64,000 nucleotides of DNA from Flavobacteriaceae bacterium D16 (GCA_021295155.1 JAJTJC010000035.1:868001-932000); one strand, 5' to 3'; shown: positions 50,197-61,262, counted from the stretch's first letter. Numbers and translations are program-made. Notes: generated from the sequence alone by a model not told the origin.

Positions 50197-51492
50197 TTAT
50201 GATATGGATTGCCGTATGGCCTTGTCCAGAATTTCAACTCCCAAATCTATTTCCTCTCTAGTTATGGATAAAGGTGGGGCAATTCTAAACACGCCTCCCA
50301 TGCCTTTTACCCGGACAATATTCATGCTTAACCCCATTTCCAGGCAGGTATCTGAGATCTTATTTCCCAGATCAATATCCGGTTCCCTGGATTCCCGGTC
50401 TTTGACAATCTCTACCCCTAAGAGCAAGCCTCTGCCCCGTACATCACCTATACATTCAAATTCTTCCTGTAACCTCAGTAAATGCTTTTTAAGGTAAGCG
50501 CCTTGTTCTGCGGCATTTTCAGCCATCTTTTCATTTATTAAAATATCGATCATAGCCAAACCTACCCGGGCAGGTAATGGGTCCGAAATATGGGAGGTAA
50601 TATTTATGAATCCCTTGGAGTAACAGTCTTCCTCTATTTCTTTGCTGGTGACAGTAGCAGCCAGAGGTAGTCCACCTCCCAGGGTTTTGGAGAGTGTTAA
50701 AAAGTCAGGTTTGGTATCTAACAACTCAAAGCCAAAATTAACCCCCAACCTGCCGAATCCGGTTTGCGCCTCATCCAGGATGAGGTAAAGGCCCCGTTCC
50801 TCACATAGTTCTTTTAATTTTTGTAGGTATTCCGGAGCGAGTTCCACTATCCCCGCAGCGCTTAAAACAGGTTCTATGATACAGGCCGCATAGGCTCCAA
50901 CGGATTGTTGGTCTACCATCCCCATACCGACTTCCAGACAGGAATTATCACATTTGTTTTTACAATGCTTTATAGGGCATCTGTAGGCATATGGAGCAGG
51001 TATAGACAGATTCCCGGGAATTACCGGGCCGTATCCTTTGCGGGTCTGGGAGTACGTACTGGACTGAGCACCTGCTGTCATCCCATGCCAGGAACCCAAA
51101 AAACCAATAACCTCAAAACCGCCTGAAGTTAGTTTGGCCATTCTTATGGCCACCTCGTTGGACTCGGAACCCGTGTTGACAAATATGGATTTATCCAATC
51201 CTTCCGGAAGTAGATCAACAAGCTGTTTGCTTAATTCAATCACTGAGGGAGAAAGCATAGTACTCAGCAAATGAATGCTTTCATCTGTAGCGGTTTTAAT
51301 CGCCTGAACGATTTTTTCATGGTTATGCCCATAGACGGAACACATTTGTCCTGAGGTAAAATCGAGGATCTTTCGGCCGTCTTTGGTGTAGATATAGGAA
51401 CCCTTGGCTTTCTCGACCAGGCTTGGCGAGAAATCCCCACAATAGCGGATCAGGGTATCCTCTGCTTCTTTTAACCAATTGGGCTTATCCAT
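50197..51492 (-). CDS. 2,2-dialkylglycine decarboxylase-like PLP aminotransferase
   Basis: A 431-residue fold-type I class III PLP enzyme. PLP Lys is in TLSKTLGGG and the cofactor Asp in ILDEAQTGFGR. The match to dialkylglycine decarboxylase is specific: LDFTSGQM (Gln of the active site), LLSTMLSP (Ser), GSWHGMT (Trp) and VFRIAPP (Arg) are all kept, suggesting decarboxylation-dependent transamination of amino acids such as 2-aminoisobutyrate. An extra segment has four Cys (CPIKHCKNKCDNSC, ~residues 170-183), which may bind a metal. It overlaps the serine hydrolase gene by 8 bp. Confidence 0.85.
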   Translation of the reverse strand: MDKPNWLKEAEDTLIRYCGDFSPSLVEKAKGSYIYTKDGRKILDFTSGQMCSVYGHNHEKIVQAIKTATDESIHLLSTMLSPSVIELSKQLVDLLPEGLDKSIFVNTGSESNEVAIRMAKLTSGGFEVIGFLGSWHGMTAGAQSSTYSQTRKGYGPVIPGNLSIPAPYAYRCPIKHCKNKCDNSCLEVGMGMVDQQSVGAYAACIIEPVLSAAGIVELAPEYLQKLKELCEERGLYLILDEAQTGFGRLGVNFGFELLDTKPDFLTLSKTLGGGLPLAATVTSKEIEEDCYSKGFINITSHISDPLPARVGLAMIDILINEKMAENAAEQGAYLKKHLLRLQEEFECIGDVRGRGLLLGVEIVKDRESREPDIDLGNKISDTCLEMGLSMNIVRVKGMGGVFRIAPPLSITREEIDLGVEILDKAIRQSIS

Positions 51493-52519
51493 TTTCCTTC
51501 TTTAATATTTTCACGATACGAGATTGTACTATTTCCGATAAATTCCACAGATATAACTTGGGATCGGTTGTGTTATTGAACAGAATAACTACAGCATCAA
51601 TGTCTTCGTGATATTCGGCAAAACTCTGGTATCCGGGAACCCATCCATCATGCTCATAAACGTAAATGGAATCATATATTTCCTTTTCCCCTTCTTCAAA
51701 AACAGAGCCATCGTTTAACGCCCTCAGAAATAAACCAACGTCCTCAGCTGTGGCCATCATACCGCGCTCATCTGCTTTCAGATTATGTGGATATCCCACA
51801 TGATAACCGCCCATCACCTCGTCCAGATCCACTTCACCAATGGAACCGTATGTATTATTGAGATTAAGCGGAACCAATATTTCCTCCCTGATGTATTGAA
51901 AATTGCTATAGCCGACCACCTTTTTAATCAATTCGGAAATCAACAAGTAATTCGTATTGGAATATTCATAGTCTTCATCTGGTTTAAAGTTAGCGGGCAT
52001 GTCCAGAATTAATGCTAAGGCTTCTTCGCTGCTCCCTGGTGGGTTTCCCCAAAAGCCGGGGGTGTCAGTTAAATTGGGGATGCCGCTTCTATGCTGCACC
52101 ATCAGTCTTAAGGTTATTTCATCAGCATATTCAATTCTACCCACGAGTTCAGGGAAATAATCAGCCAGGGTTTTATCTAAAGAAAGCCTGCCATCATGGA
52201 CCAGTTTGGTAATTGAGACGGCATCATAGAGCTTGCTGATACTGGCTATTTTGAACAAAGCGTTTGGTCTGGCTGGAATTTTATTTTCACGGTCATGCCA
52301 TCCTGATGCATAAAATCCTGGGGGGTTGCCCGTTTGATCCACATAAACAATCATTCCATCCAATCCATGTCCAATGGCTTCGTCCAGTTGCTCCTGAACG
52401 GTATCCGGAAGAGGTAATATCCATGCCTTAACCAACAACCATGGCACGAAATACAACGAGATAGCGGTGCCCACAAACAGCATTATTCTGATTATGAGTT
52501 TGGTTCTCTTCTTTGACAT
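51485..52519 (-). CDS. beta-lactamase-fold serine hydrolase (class C/S12 family)
   Basis: A 344-residue exported or membrane-anchored enzyme with one N-terminal membrane helix (~residues 9-33). The catalytic SxxK is in ASISKL and the YxN is in YSNTNY. A canonical KTG is not evident: the HDGWVPGYQSF region occupies its place, as in esterase and D-peptidase members. Candidate activities are D-aminopeptidase, esterase or transpeptidase-like hydrolysis. It overlaps the dialkylglycine-decarboxylase-like gene and lies 3 bp after a DUF6090 gene, so it is part of an operon. Confidence 0.87.
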   Translation of the reverse strand: MSKKRTKLIIRIMLFVGTAISLYFVPWLLVKAWILPLPDTVQEQLDEAIGHGLDGMIVYVDQTGNPPGFYASGWHDRENKIPARPNALFKIASISKLYDAVSITKLVHDGRLSLDKTLADYFPELVGRIEYADEITLRLMVQHRSGIPNLTDTPGFWGNPPGSSEEALALILDMPANFKPDEDYEYSNTNYLLISELIKKVVGYSNFQYIREEILVPLNLNNTYGSIGEVDLDEVMGGYHVGYPHNLKADERGMMATAEDVGLFLRALNDGSVFEEGEKEIYDSIYVYEHDGWVPGYQSFAEYHEDIDAVVILFNNTTDPKLYLWNLSEIVQSRIVKILKKENG

Positions 52520-52522
52520 ATC

Positions 52523-53290
52523 TTACTTCTTTATGAGTACATCGACTTCTTTGATGACCGTTTGTCCCGCTTCTTTTAACTGATTGTACTGTGAGATCAT
52601 AGTGTCAAAATTCCAGGCCGCTAAGCTGATGACGTTTCTATAGGCCGGAGTAGTGAAAAACTCCTGAAAGGCCTGGTCATATTCGGCTTGTGGCGTGGCT
52701 CTTAAGCTGAGGGAATCCGGTGACATAAAAGCGGAAGCCAGGATCAGGGACCGGTCAAATCGGGTGTCCAGGTTAACTTCCTGATACACCACATATTCAT
52801 TATAGCTGCTCTCGTTTTGGGCAATTTCGGCTACCAAATTATGGTATCTGGATAACAATGAATCCAGAGGGGTGTTGTTAATCCTACCAAAATACTCTGA
52901 ATTTTTCAGGGCATCATAGCCCCCGGTATTGGGTTTAAAATAAAAATCTGCAAAAGCAACAGCGGCCGACATAAATACAAATGGGTTCTGGTCTTCTGTT
53001 TTATCAAGCATATGTTTTCGCGCTTTTTTGCAATTCTCAGCTATTAGAGCTCTGCCAGCAGAAATCTGATCCAGTTTTTCCAGATCTTCCAAAGTATGCG
53101 ATTTGATTTTTACTAAATACTCTTTGAGGGCTTTGTCTTCCTTCCTGGCTTCATTCCAGTTGTTTATTTGCAGGGCAATCAAAATTCCCAACACTACCAG
53201 TATAATTTCACCTAACGCGTATTTGAAATAGATGCCCGTTTTGTTTTCTGACATGAGTTTTAAGCGGATTTGTCTAAAGAATCTTATCAT
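52523..53290 (-). CDS. DUF6090 family single-pass membrane protein
   Basis: A 255-residue protein of a Bacteroidota-specific family. Recognised from the N-terminal amphipathic RQIRLKLMSENKTGIYFKYA, the membrane helix LGEIILVVLGILIALQINNW (residues ~27-46) and the following NEARKEDKALKEYL. The rest is a periplasmic helical region. Function unknown. The serine hydrolase gene starts 3 bp downstream. The 171 bp upstream hold a small hairpin but no gene. Confidence 0.86.
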   Translation of the reverse strand: MIRFFRQIRLKLMSENKTGIYFKYALGEIILVVLGILIALQINNWNEARKEDKALKEYLVKIKSHTLEDLEKLDQISAGRALIAENCKKARKHMLDKTEDQNPFVFMSAAVAFADFYFKPNTGGYDALKNSEYFGRINNTPLDSLLSRYHNLVAEIAQNESSYNEYVVYQEVNLDTRFDRSLILASAFMSPDSLSLRATPQAEYDQAFQEFFTTPAYRNVISLAAWNFDTMISQYNQLKEAGQTVIKEVDVLIKK

Positions 53291-53461
53291 AGTCAGGTTA
53301 AGTCAATGTTACTCCATGAGCAAAAGCTCAGTGGCTATTTTTTGAACCAGGTTTCCGCCACGAATCAAACCAGAGTGATTATGGGAATAGTTACCACTTA
53401 TTTTGTGAACTAAGATAGGCAAATATGGATAAGCTAATTGCAGTTTTTAGGTTGATCATAA

Positions 53462-53851
53462 TCAATTATCAAAATTTGACTTACTCAAATTGTAGATTCC
53501 CCAAACCATCATAAATAATTCTAATATCAAAGCAATTAACCATTGTATTGAAATCCCATCCAGCATGGTGCTTATAAATCTGCCCAAGGCTAATCCTCCC
53601 ATAAAAACAATATTGCTTATGGTTGCACCTTGCCAGTACTTTGCTTTGATTATGCCAATAATCCAATACGTGGCAAATCCAAGGTATACACCCATGATTG
53701 CCCGAAAAATGTTTTTTAGCTCCAGTTCTTCTACGCTAAAATTGAAAATATAGGGTAAGAACTTTTCCGGATTTGTACCATAAATAAGTCCTGCCGTAAT
53801 AACCACTGCCGCAGATATACCCAAATGGAGATTCCTATATGTTCTATTCAT
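53462..53851 (-). CDS. DUF4345 family membrane protein
   Basis: A 129-residue integral membrane protein with four helices (~residues 8-25, 47-66, 74-92 and 101-120). The DUF4345 pattern FRAIMGVYLGFATYWIIG and the later GGLALGRFIS are visible. Function unknown. It starts 4 bp after the acyltransferase stop and is probably translated with it. Confidence 0.82.
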   Translation of the reverse strand: MNRTYRNLHLGISAAVVITAGLIYGTNPEKFLPYIFNFSVEELELKNIFRAIMGVYLGFATYWIIGIIKAKYWQGATISNIVFMGGLALGRFISTMLDGISIQWLIALILELFMMVWGIYNLSKSNFDN

Positions 53852-53855
53852 CCTG

Positions 53856-55202
53856 TCATACCTCTTTTAAAGGATTACCATCAAGATACACTTGCCGACC
53901 TATATCCAATTCCTGCAATAGTTCTTCGCGAAGGGCCCGTAACCTGCCAATACTGTCTTTTCTACTTGATTTAAGGCTCAAATAGTTCAGATACCCCAGA
54001 AAGCGGTACCAACGGTTAATGTAGTTAACCACAAACAAACCACTAGGATACAGCGATAGGATAAAAACAATTCCCCAGAGCCAATTGGCAAAGGAAACGA
54101 ATAAGAGGGTCTCCAGAATGTAGAATACCAGAAAAATAAACATGCCAAAGGCCAGTTTCATGGAACCGATAAAATCGGCTCTAACGCTAATTTTGCGGGC
54201 AAGGAAGGCGACTGTACTATAGGGTACTATGTTGACCAGAAAACCAAAAAGAAATAAGGGAAATCCAATGATAAAATATGGAATTAGCCACAGTGATAGC
54301 TGATCATCCCCGGTTTTCCTGAAATCAGCATCGCTGATATTCAGTCGGTCCAAAACCTTAAAATACTGCCGTATCTTCTGTTGAAACTTCAAAGACTTTC
54401 TTGGTCGGGTTTGCCTGTTATAATTTACTGCTTTCACGATTGCCTGCGAAAGGTAAAAATCCTGCGAAGCCTTATGTTCCTGTGATATCTCCTCTCTGAG
54501 TTCACTTCGATATAAACGTTCAATATCCTGTACCAGTTGCTCTATGCTTTGATCATGGACGTGCACAATAAGTTGTTCGAGTCGGACTTTAATCAAGGCT
54601 GTTAGCTCCTGAACCGTTGCGACAGGATCTGAGGTGCAGGGTTTTTGGTATTCGTCTAGTAGTATAGGGGATCCCACCTCAACATAAACATCGCTTCTGA
54701 AGAAATGGGGGTTGGAATAATTAATCCCAATGGGAATAATCCGGACACCGAGTTCAAAATTATTTTGCTGTTCTACACCCAGAGCAATCCGCGCCGTTCC
54801 GGTCTTCACGGGCCTGAGTTTTCGTACCGTCTCGCTTATTCCTTCGGGAAAGATCATGATGGTCTTTCCATGGCCCAGGTGATCGAAACACTTTTGGAAG
54901 ATGGTTTTGTTCTTATAAACCTCATCAGGGGAAATCTCCGGCTTATATATGGGAATCATATGCAACCATCCAAAAATCACCGAAACTAATTTCGAAGTAA
55001 AAGATTCTCCCCTTGCCAGAAAATAAATGGGCCGATTGATATGTACCGCCAGTAAGATGGGGTCCATAAAAGCACTGTTGTGGTTGGCCACAAAAATTAC
55101 AGGACCGCTGTCAGGAATATTCGTTTTTCCCTTAATGTGGATCGAACGAAAATACCCCCTGACTGTTAAATAAAAAAGCCATTTAAAAATCCGGTAAAGC
55201 AT
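53856..55202 (-). CDS. 1-acylglycerol-3-phosphate acyltransferase-like membrane protein (PlsC family)
   Basis: Phospholipid acyltransferase. The HxxxxD motif is NHNSAFMD (~residues 41-48), followed by FPEGIS with the substrate-binding Glu-Gly. The N-terminal acyltransferase domain spans ~residues 1-220. A C-terminal extension of about 200 residues adds three or four membrane helices, which ordinary PlsC (about 240 residues) lacks; this extended form occurs in Bacteroidota. It may acylate lysophospholipids or another lipid. The DUF4345 gene follows with 4 bp between. Confidence 0.87.
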   Translation of the reverse strand: MLYRIFKWLFYLTVRGYFRSIHIKGKTNIPDSGPVIFVANHNSAFMDPILLAVHINRPIYFLARGESFTSKLVSVIFGWLHMIPIYKPEISPDEVYKNKTIFQKCFDHLGHGKTIMIFPEGISETVRKLRPVKTGTARIALGVEQQNNFELGVRIIPIGINYSNPHFFRSDVYVEVGSPILLDEYQKPCTSDPVATVQELTALIKVRLEQLIVHVHDQSIEQLVQDIERLYRSELREEISQEHKASQDFYLSQAIVKAVNYNRQTRPRKSLKFQQKIRQYFKVLDRLNISDADFRKTGDDQLSLWLIPYFIIGFPLFLFGFLVNIVPYSTVAFLARKISVRADFIGSMKLAFGMFIFLVFYILETLLFVSFANWLWGIVFILSLYPSGLFVVNYINRWYRFLGYLNYLSLKSSRKDSIGRLRALREELLQELDIGRQVYLDGNPLKEV

Positions 55203-55270
55203 TAAATAGGATGGTTCTTTTCAACATCTTTTATTTGATCAAAGGTCTGTTCATCCTTTGTTTCTGTATG

Positions 55271-56971
55271 CTATTTACTGTATACCAAAGTACCCTCTTT
55301 AATCGTCTCCAGTACTACTATATCCTTAATATCGGCAGGATTCACCTTTAATGGATTCTTATCCAACACCACCAAATCTGCAAGTTTACCTTTTTCTAAT
55401 GTTCCCTTTTTATCTTCCTCAAAATGTTGATAGGCAGACCAGATGGTTATTGCCTTTAAGGCCTCATAGGCTGTTAATCTTTCCTTTTCGCCTATTACCT
55501 TGCCGGAGCGGGACTTTCTTTCTACAGCTGTCCATACAACCCGCATCAAACTGGGTAAGGCGACCGGCGCATCCGTATGAATGGTAATATCAACTCCTTT
55601 GTTAAGCGCTGTTTTTACCGGACTGATTTTGTTTCCCAGGGAATCCCCGATAAGCTGTTTATGCCAATCACCCCAATAATAAGTATGTAATGGAAAGAGT
55701 GATGCTATCATGTTCATTTCTTTAGCCGCATCCAGCTGGTCTTCTCTGATATACTGGCCGTGTATAATAACGTCCCGTCGTCCTTCATTTCCGTACTTTT
55801 CCTTCAGGGGTTTCAAAGTCCTGATCATTTGGTCAACAGCAGCATCTCCATTGGTGTGTGATAATATTTGCCAATTGTTTTGGAACCCTTTTTCGAATAT
55901 TGTAGATAAGGTACTGTCATTTGGTATGGCAGGGTAGCCTTTATAGTCATCGGGCATTCCTTCAGGGGGTATTAAATACGGCTCTGTTCTCCAGGCCGTT
56001 CTGCCTTGCGGAGAGCCATCCAGGGTCACTTTCATACCTCCAATCCTATAGTTATTGAGGTATGATTTTTGGTTCCATTTACTATCCATGTATTGATCTA
56101 CAAACATGTAATCAATATAGCTGACAACATCGATCTTCAATTTATGTTTATCGGCCATTGCAGTCAGTAATTCGTGATTTTGCATAGCACGCCCTTCTTG
56201 TGCAGTTGTATAACCATAGGATAAAGCCATTTCCTGACCTTCCTCAAATACCCTTAAAGAGGCTTCTTCCGTTTTTGGAACCAAAGCATCAAGCATATAT
56301 GGAATTGCAGCCAACTCTTCAAGAACGCCATTGGGCTCATTAGAGCCTTTCTCTCTTCGTATGATTCCTCCTTCAGGATCGCTGGTGTCTGCAGTAATCC
56401 CCAGTTTTTCAAGCCCCATTGAATTGACCACAGCGAAATGCCCAGAGATATGAGTGATCATTATCGGGTGCTCTGTGCTGACTTGATCCAGATCGTGTTT
56501 GGTTGGAAATCTTTTTTCCTTTAAAACCGAATCATCAAATCCTGTTCCAAATATCCAACCGGTAATTTCCCTGTTTTCAGGAGTATTCCAGGCCTTCATT
56601 ACAGTGATCAGGCCTTCGATATCGTCGACATTCGCATCGGGCGGTGCCAATAATTGCGCACCAACGGCCTGGGTACCAAAATTGGAAAAATGGCAATGTC
56701 CATCAATGAAGCCTGGCAAAAGGGTTTTCCCTTCAAGGTTTTTCATTAGGTGTCCTTTGCCCGCTATTTCCATGGCCTCAGCACTTTTACCGGCATATAT
56801 AATCTTACCCTCCTGTACCACCAGGGCCTCCACATAATCAGGAGTATCTCCTAACATGGTAATAATATCTCCATTGTAGTAAACAACAGACTGACTGCTG
56901 CTTTCCTTTTCATTGCAAGAAAATAACAAGGACGCCGCTAGGAGCAGGTTTAAAAATTGATTTGTCTTCAT
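55271..56971 (-). CDS. amidohydrolase lipoprotein (YtcJ-like, Amidohydro_3)
   Basis: A 566-residue lipoprotein (LLFSC lipobox, Cys19) of the metal-dependent amidohydrolase superfamily. LLPGFIDGHCHFSNFG has the HxH metal pair, HISGHFAV and ILSHTNGD carry further His residues, IHTDAPVAL has the late Asp, and a C-terminal composite domain ends with KLADLVVLDKNPL. The YtcJ-like group has unknown or varied N-acyl or exocyclic amide substrates. It lies 68 bp upstream of the acyltransferase. Confidence 0.88.
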   Translation of the reverse strand: MKTNQFLNLLLAASLLFSCNEKESSSQSVVYYNGDIITMLGDTPDYVEALVVQEGKIIYAGKSAEAMEIAGKGHLMKNLEGKTLLPGFIDGHCHFSNFGTQAVGAQLLAPPDANVDDIEGLITVMKAWNTPENREITGWIFGTGFDDSVLKEKRFPTKHDLDQVSTEHPIMITHISGHFAVVNSMGLEKLGITADTSDPEGGIIRREKGSNEPNGVLEELAAIPYMLDALVPKTEEASLRVFEEGQEMALSYGYTTAQEGRAMQNHELLTAMADKHKLKIDVVSYIDYMFVDQYMDSKWNQKSYLNNYRIGGMKVTLDGSPQGRTAWRTEPYLIPPEGMPDDYKGYPAIPNDSTLSTIFEKGFQNNWQILSHTNGDAAVDQMIRTLKPLKEKYGNEGRRDVIIHGQYIREDQLDAAKEMNMIASLFPLHTYYWGDWHKQLIGDSLGNKISPVKTALNKGVDITIHTDAPVALPSLMRVVWTAVERKSRSGKVIGEKERLTAYEALKAITIWSAYQHFEEDKKGTLEKGKLADLVVLDKNPLKVNPADIKDIVVLETIKEGTLVYSK

Positions 56972-57090
56972 TCGTATTTTTAATTTATTTGACTTTGGTT
57001 AGTTCTGATCATTATTCATATTAAAAACAGAAAGCAGCACTTTATGCTATTAATAGAACTTAATCTTGCCTTACAGGGCTTCATTTAGCA

Positions 57091-57732
57091 TTAATTTACC
57101 TTGAAATCTTTAAAATCCAGGGGATCAAAATTTCGGAAATGACCATTCATATCTATAAGCTCTTTGGTTCGCTCTACCTCCTTGAGTACCAAGATAGTCC
57201 CTGTCAGGTGGGATTTAATAAAATTCAGGCGTTCGCTCTCCCTGGGCAATTGTAATAGCTGATACTCCTGCTCGAAGGACAGGCCCATTTTATGTGCCAG
57301 GGTAAAACTATTGAATAGGTCCTCATTCAAGGGACCAAAGGGCACGTCCATCAGTTGATATAATTCCTTGATCTTATCAAGCACAATCCGTTTTTGTTTT
57401 TCATCTCCATCCTTCACGTTATCCAGAAATTCCACAATACCGCCGGCGTATGACTTCCCCGTCATCTCATTCTCAAAAGTAATCACCTTAAAAACCTGTC
57501 GGGCTACGCAGACCACATCCATGGCCCCACTTTCATAGGTATTAACCACTTCAACCAACTGTACTTCCGTACCATAGGCGATACTATCATTGATATAGAC
57601 AGGAATTCCAAAGGTCGCCGCTTCTTTCCGACAATCCCGGATCAGATCTTTATAGCGTTCTTCAAAAATGTGCAGCGGCACCTGTTCACCTGGAAAGAAT
57701 ACCGTCTGTAAGGGAAATAATGGTAATTTCAT
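57091..57732 (-). CDS. Lon N-terminal (LON substrate-binding) domain protein
   Basis: A 213-residue cytosolic protein consisting of the Lon protease substrate-binding domain alone: MKLPLFPLQTVFFPGEQVPLHIFEERYKDLI is the classic opening. There is no ATPase or protease domain. Such stand-alone proteins are common and their role is not well defined. It is divergent from lysA across a 153-bp gap with an 11-bp inverted repeat. Confidence 0.88.
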   Translation of the reverse strand: MKLPLFPLQTVFFPGEQVPLHIFEERYKDLIRDCRKEAATFGIPVYINDSIAYGTEVQLVEVVNTYESGAMDVVCVARQVFKVITFENEMTGKSYAGGIVEFLDNVKDGDEKQKRIVLDKIKELYQLMDVPFGPLNEDLFNSFTLAHKMGLSFEQEYQLLQLPRESERLNFIKSHLTGTILVLKEVERTKELIDMNGHFRNFDPLDFKDFKVN

Positions 57733-57789
57733 AGTTGGATTTTATCTAAAAATACAAAGCAAATCGGCATAAGCCAAAACAAGCAACTG

Positions 57790-57822
57790 TTATATTTATA
57801 ACTTTTTGTTGTATAAATATAA
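57790..57822. repeat. 11-bp inverted repeat between divergent genes
   Basis: Arms 57790-57800 and 57812-57822 are perfect complements, all A/T, with an 11-bp spacer. It lies 64 bp before the lysA start and 58 bp from the Lon-N gene start. It may be an operator or a cruciform-prone AT site. Confidence 0.5.
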
Positions 57823-57885
57823 AACTAAACCAATATCTTGTGTGCCAGGAGGAAGTCCACTAGATTTGCCGAAAATTAAACGGAT

Positions 57886-59127
57886 ATGAAACCGTCAGAA
57901 CTACTTTCAGTTGCAGAAGCTTATGGAGCACCCGTATATGTTTACGATAGTGCAAAAATAAGCTCACAGTTCAAGAGGCTAACCAATGCATTTAGTTCAG
58001 TACCCAAACTCAAATTGAATTATGCTGTAAAAGCCCTGTCCAACCTGTCCATTCTCAGATTGATGAACAGCCTTGGCAGTGGACTGGATACGGTCTCTAT
58101 TCAGGAAGTGAAGCTGGGGCTTATGGCCGGTTTTAAACCGGAAGACATCATATTTACACCCAATGGGGTGTCCCTGGAGGAAATTGAGGAGGCTGCTGCG
58201 CTGGGAGTCAGGATCAATATCGATAACCTCTCCTTCCTGGAACAATTTGGAAGCGCTCATCCGGATATCCCGGTTTGCATACGGATCAACCCGCACGTAA
58301 TGGCTGGAGGGAACAATAACATATCCGTGGGGCATATCGATTCCAAATTCGGGATCAGTATTCACCAAATTCCTCATATACTTCGGATCGTTAAGCTTAC
58401 TAATATGAAGGTCAACGGTATCCACATGCATACCGGTAGCGATATCCTGGATATTGATGTGTTCCTTTACGCCTCGGAAATCCTATTCGATACGGCCCTG
58501 AATTTCAAAGAGCTAGATTTTATAGATTTTGGCAGTGGCTTCAAGGTGCCCTATAAGGAAGGAGACATACAGACTAATATTGAGGAACTGGGACAGAAAC
58601 TCAGTACCCGTTTCAATGAATTCTGTAATAGTTATGGGAGAGAACTGACCCTTGCATTTGAGCCGGGCAAGTTCCTGGTCAGTGAAGCAGGCCATTTCCT
58701 TGCCAAAGTGAATGTGGTTAAACAAACCACATCTACTGTTTTTGCCCAGTTAGACTCCGGATTCAACCATTTAATCAGGCCCATGTTTTACGGGTCCTCC
58801 CACGAGATCCGTAATATCTCCAATCCTGAAGGGAAAGAGCGCTTCTATTCTGTGGTAGGCTATATCTGCGAGACCGATACCTTTGGAAATAACCGCCGTA
58901 TACCAGAGATCTCTGAGGGGGATATCCTTTGTTTCAAGAATGCCGGTGCTTATTGCTTTACCATGGCCAGCAACTACAATTCGCGCTATCGCCCTGCTGA
59001 AGTGCTGTGGCATGAGGGCAAGGCTATACTGATTCGAAAAAGGGAAGATTTTGACGATTTGATCCGCAACCAAATTGACGTAGATGAACTCTTCAAGGCC
59101 TCGACCGCAAAGCGTACGGTAAAATAA
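57886..59127 (+). CDS. lysA: diaminopimelate decarboxylase
   Basis: Last step of lysine synthesis: converts meso-diaminopimelate to lysine, PLP-dependent, fold type III. The PLP Lys is in NYAVKALSN (~residue 49), HMHTGSDI and FGSGFKVPY shape the cofactor pocket, EPGKFLVSEAG carries PLP-phosphate contacts, and NAGAYCFTMASNYNSR the active-site Cys and substrate-binding residues. Length 413 is normal. Its partner dapD is at 30 kb. Confidence 0.96.
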   Translation: MKPSELLSVAEAYGAPVYVYDSAKISSQFKRLTNAFSSVPKLKLNYAVKALSNLSILRLMNSLGSGLDTVSIQEVKLGLMAGFKPEDIIFTPNGVSLEEIEEAAALGVRINIDNLSFLEQFGSAHPDIPVCIRINPHVMAGGNNNISVGHIDSKFGISIHQIPHILRIVKLTNMKVNGIHMHTGSDILDIDVFLYASEILFDTALNFKELDFIDFGSGFKVPYKEGDIQTNIEELGQKLSTRFNEFCNSYGRELTLAFEPGKFLVSEAGHFLAKVNVVKQTTSTVFAQLDSGFNHLIRPMFYGSSHEIRNISNPEGKERFYSVVGYICETDTFGNNRRIPEISEGDILCFKNAGAYCFTMASNYNSRYRPAEVLWHEGKAILIRKREDFDDLIRNQIDVDELFKASTAKRTVK

Positions 59128-59144
59128 AATGGCATTATTTTCGT

Positions 59145-59152
59145 TAGTTTTG
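59145..59152 (+). promoter_or_regulatory. candidate -7 promoter element
   Basis: TAGTTTTG matches TAnnTTTG and ends 36 bp before the ATG at 59189. It lies just upstream of the TTG at 59162 that opens the longer frame, leaving only 9 bp of leader for that start. Confidence 0.5.
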
Positions 59153-59188
59153 GTATAGAAATTGGAGTGTTTACTCAAAAGCTATCTC

Positions 59189-59722
59189 ATGACTAACATT
59201 GCTACCAAATTATCCAGCGTATTTACATTGTGTCTCTTTCTGTTTGTGAGCAGTTCCGTGCTTGGACAGGAAGTCCAATGGTTGAGCTGGGATGAAGCTG
59301 CTCAACTTGCCGCCACAGAAGAAAATCCAAAAAAAATATTCATTGATGTGTATACCGACTGGTGTGGATGGTGCAAGAAGATGGATAAAGACACATTTCA
59401 GAATGCTGAGGTAGCTGCGTATATGACAGAGAATTTCTATATGGTAAAGCTGGATGGTGAGGGAAAAGAACCCATTAATTTCAAAGGAAAGACCTTTAAT
59501 TTCGTGGCTTCCGGACGAAGAGGGTACCATGAATTTGCTTTGGCTTTACTGCAGGGTCGCTTAAGTTACCCAACCGTAGTTTTTTTGGATGAAAACCTCA
59601 ACATGTTGTCCCCGGTACCCGGGTATCAAAAACCCGAACCTTTTTTGAATATTGCACGCTATTTTGGAGATAATATTTATCTGAGAAAGGACTGGAAAAC
59701 GTATAGCGGGCAAAGTAAATAG
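59189..59722 (+). CDS. exported thioredoxin-like protein (DUF255/thioredoxin_7 type)
   Basis: A 177-residue exported redox protein. Signal peptide ~residues 1-24 (CLFLFVSSSVLGQ). The active site is CGWCKK in DVYTDWCGWCKKMDKDTF, and YPTVVFLDENLN carries the cis-Pro. It probably reduces or isomerises disulfides in the periplasm. I chose the ATG at 59189 because it starts the signal peptide; the longer frame opens with TTG at 59162. It converges with guaB, 36 bp away. Confidence 0.88.
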   Translation: MTNIATKLSSVFTLCLFLFVSSSVLGQEVQWLSWDEAAQLAATEENPKKIFIDVYTDWCGWCKKMDKDTFQNAEVAAYMTENFYMVKLDGEGKEPINFKGKTFNFVASGRRGYHEFALALLQGRLSYPTVVFLDENLNMLSPVPGYQKPEPFLNIARYFGDNIYLRKDWKTYSGQSK

Positions 59723-59758
59723 GCATTTAAGCCTTAATTGATTTACTGCTTCAAGTAT

Positions 59759-61251
<1,493 letters not shown>

Positions 61252-61254
61252 GTG

Positions 61255-61262
61255 CAAATATA
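61255..61262 (-). promoter_or_regulatory. candidate -7 promoter element of guaB
   Basis: Reads TATATTTG on the minus strand, a TAnnTTTG match that ends 23 nt before the ATG at 61231. No clear TTG -33 element. Confidence 0.55.
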
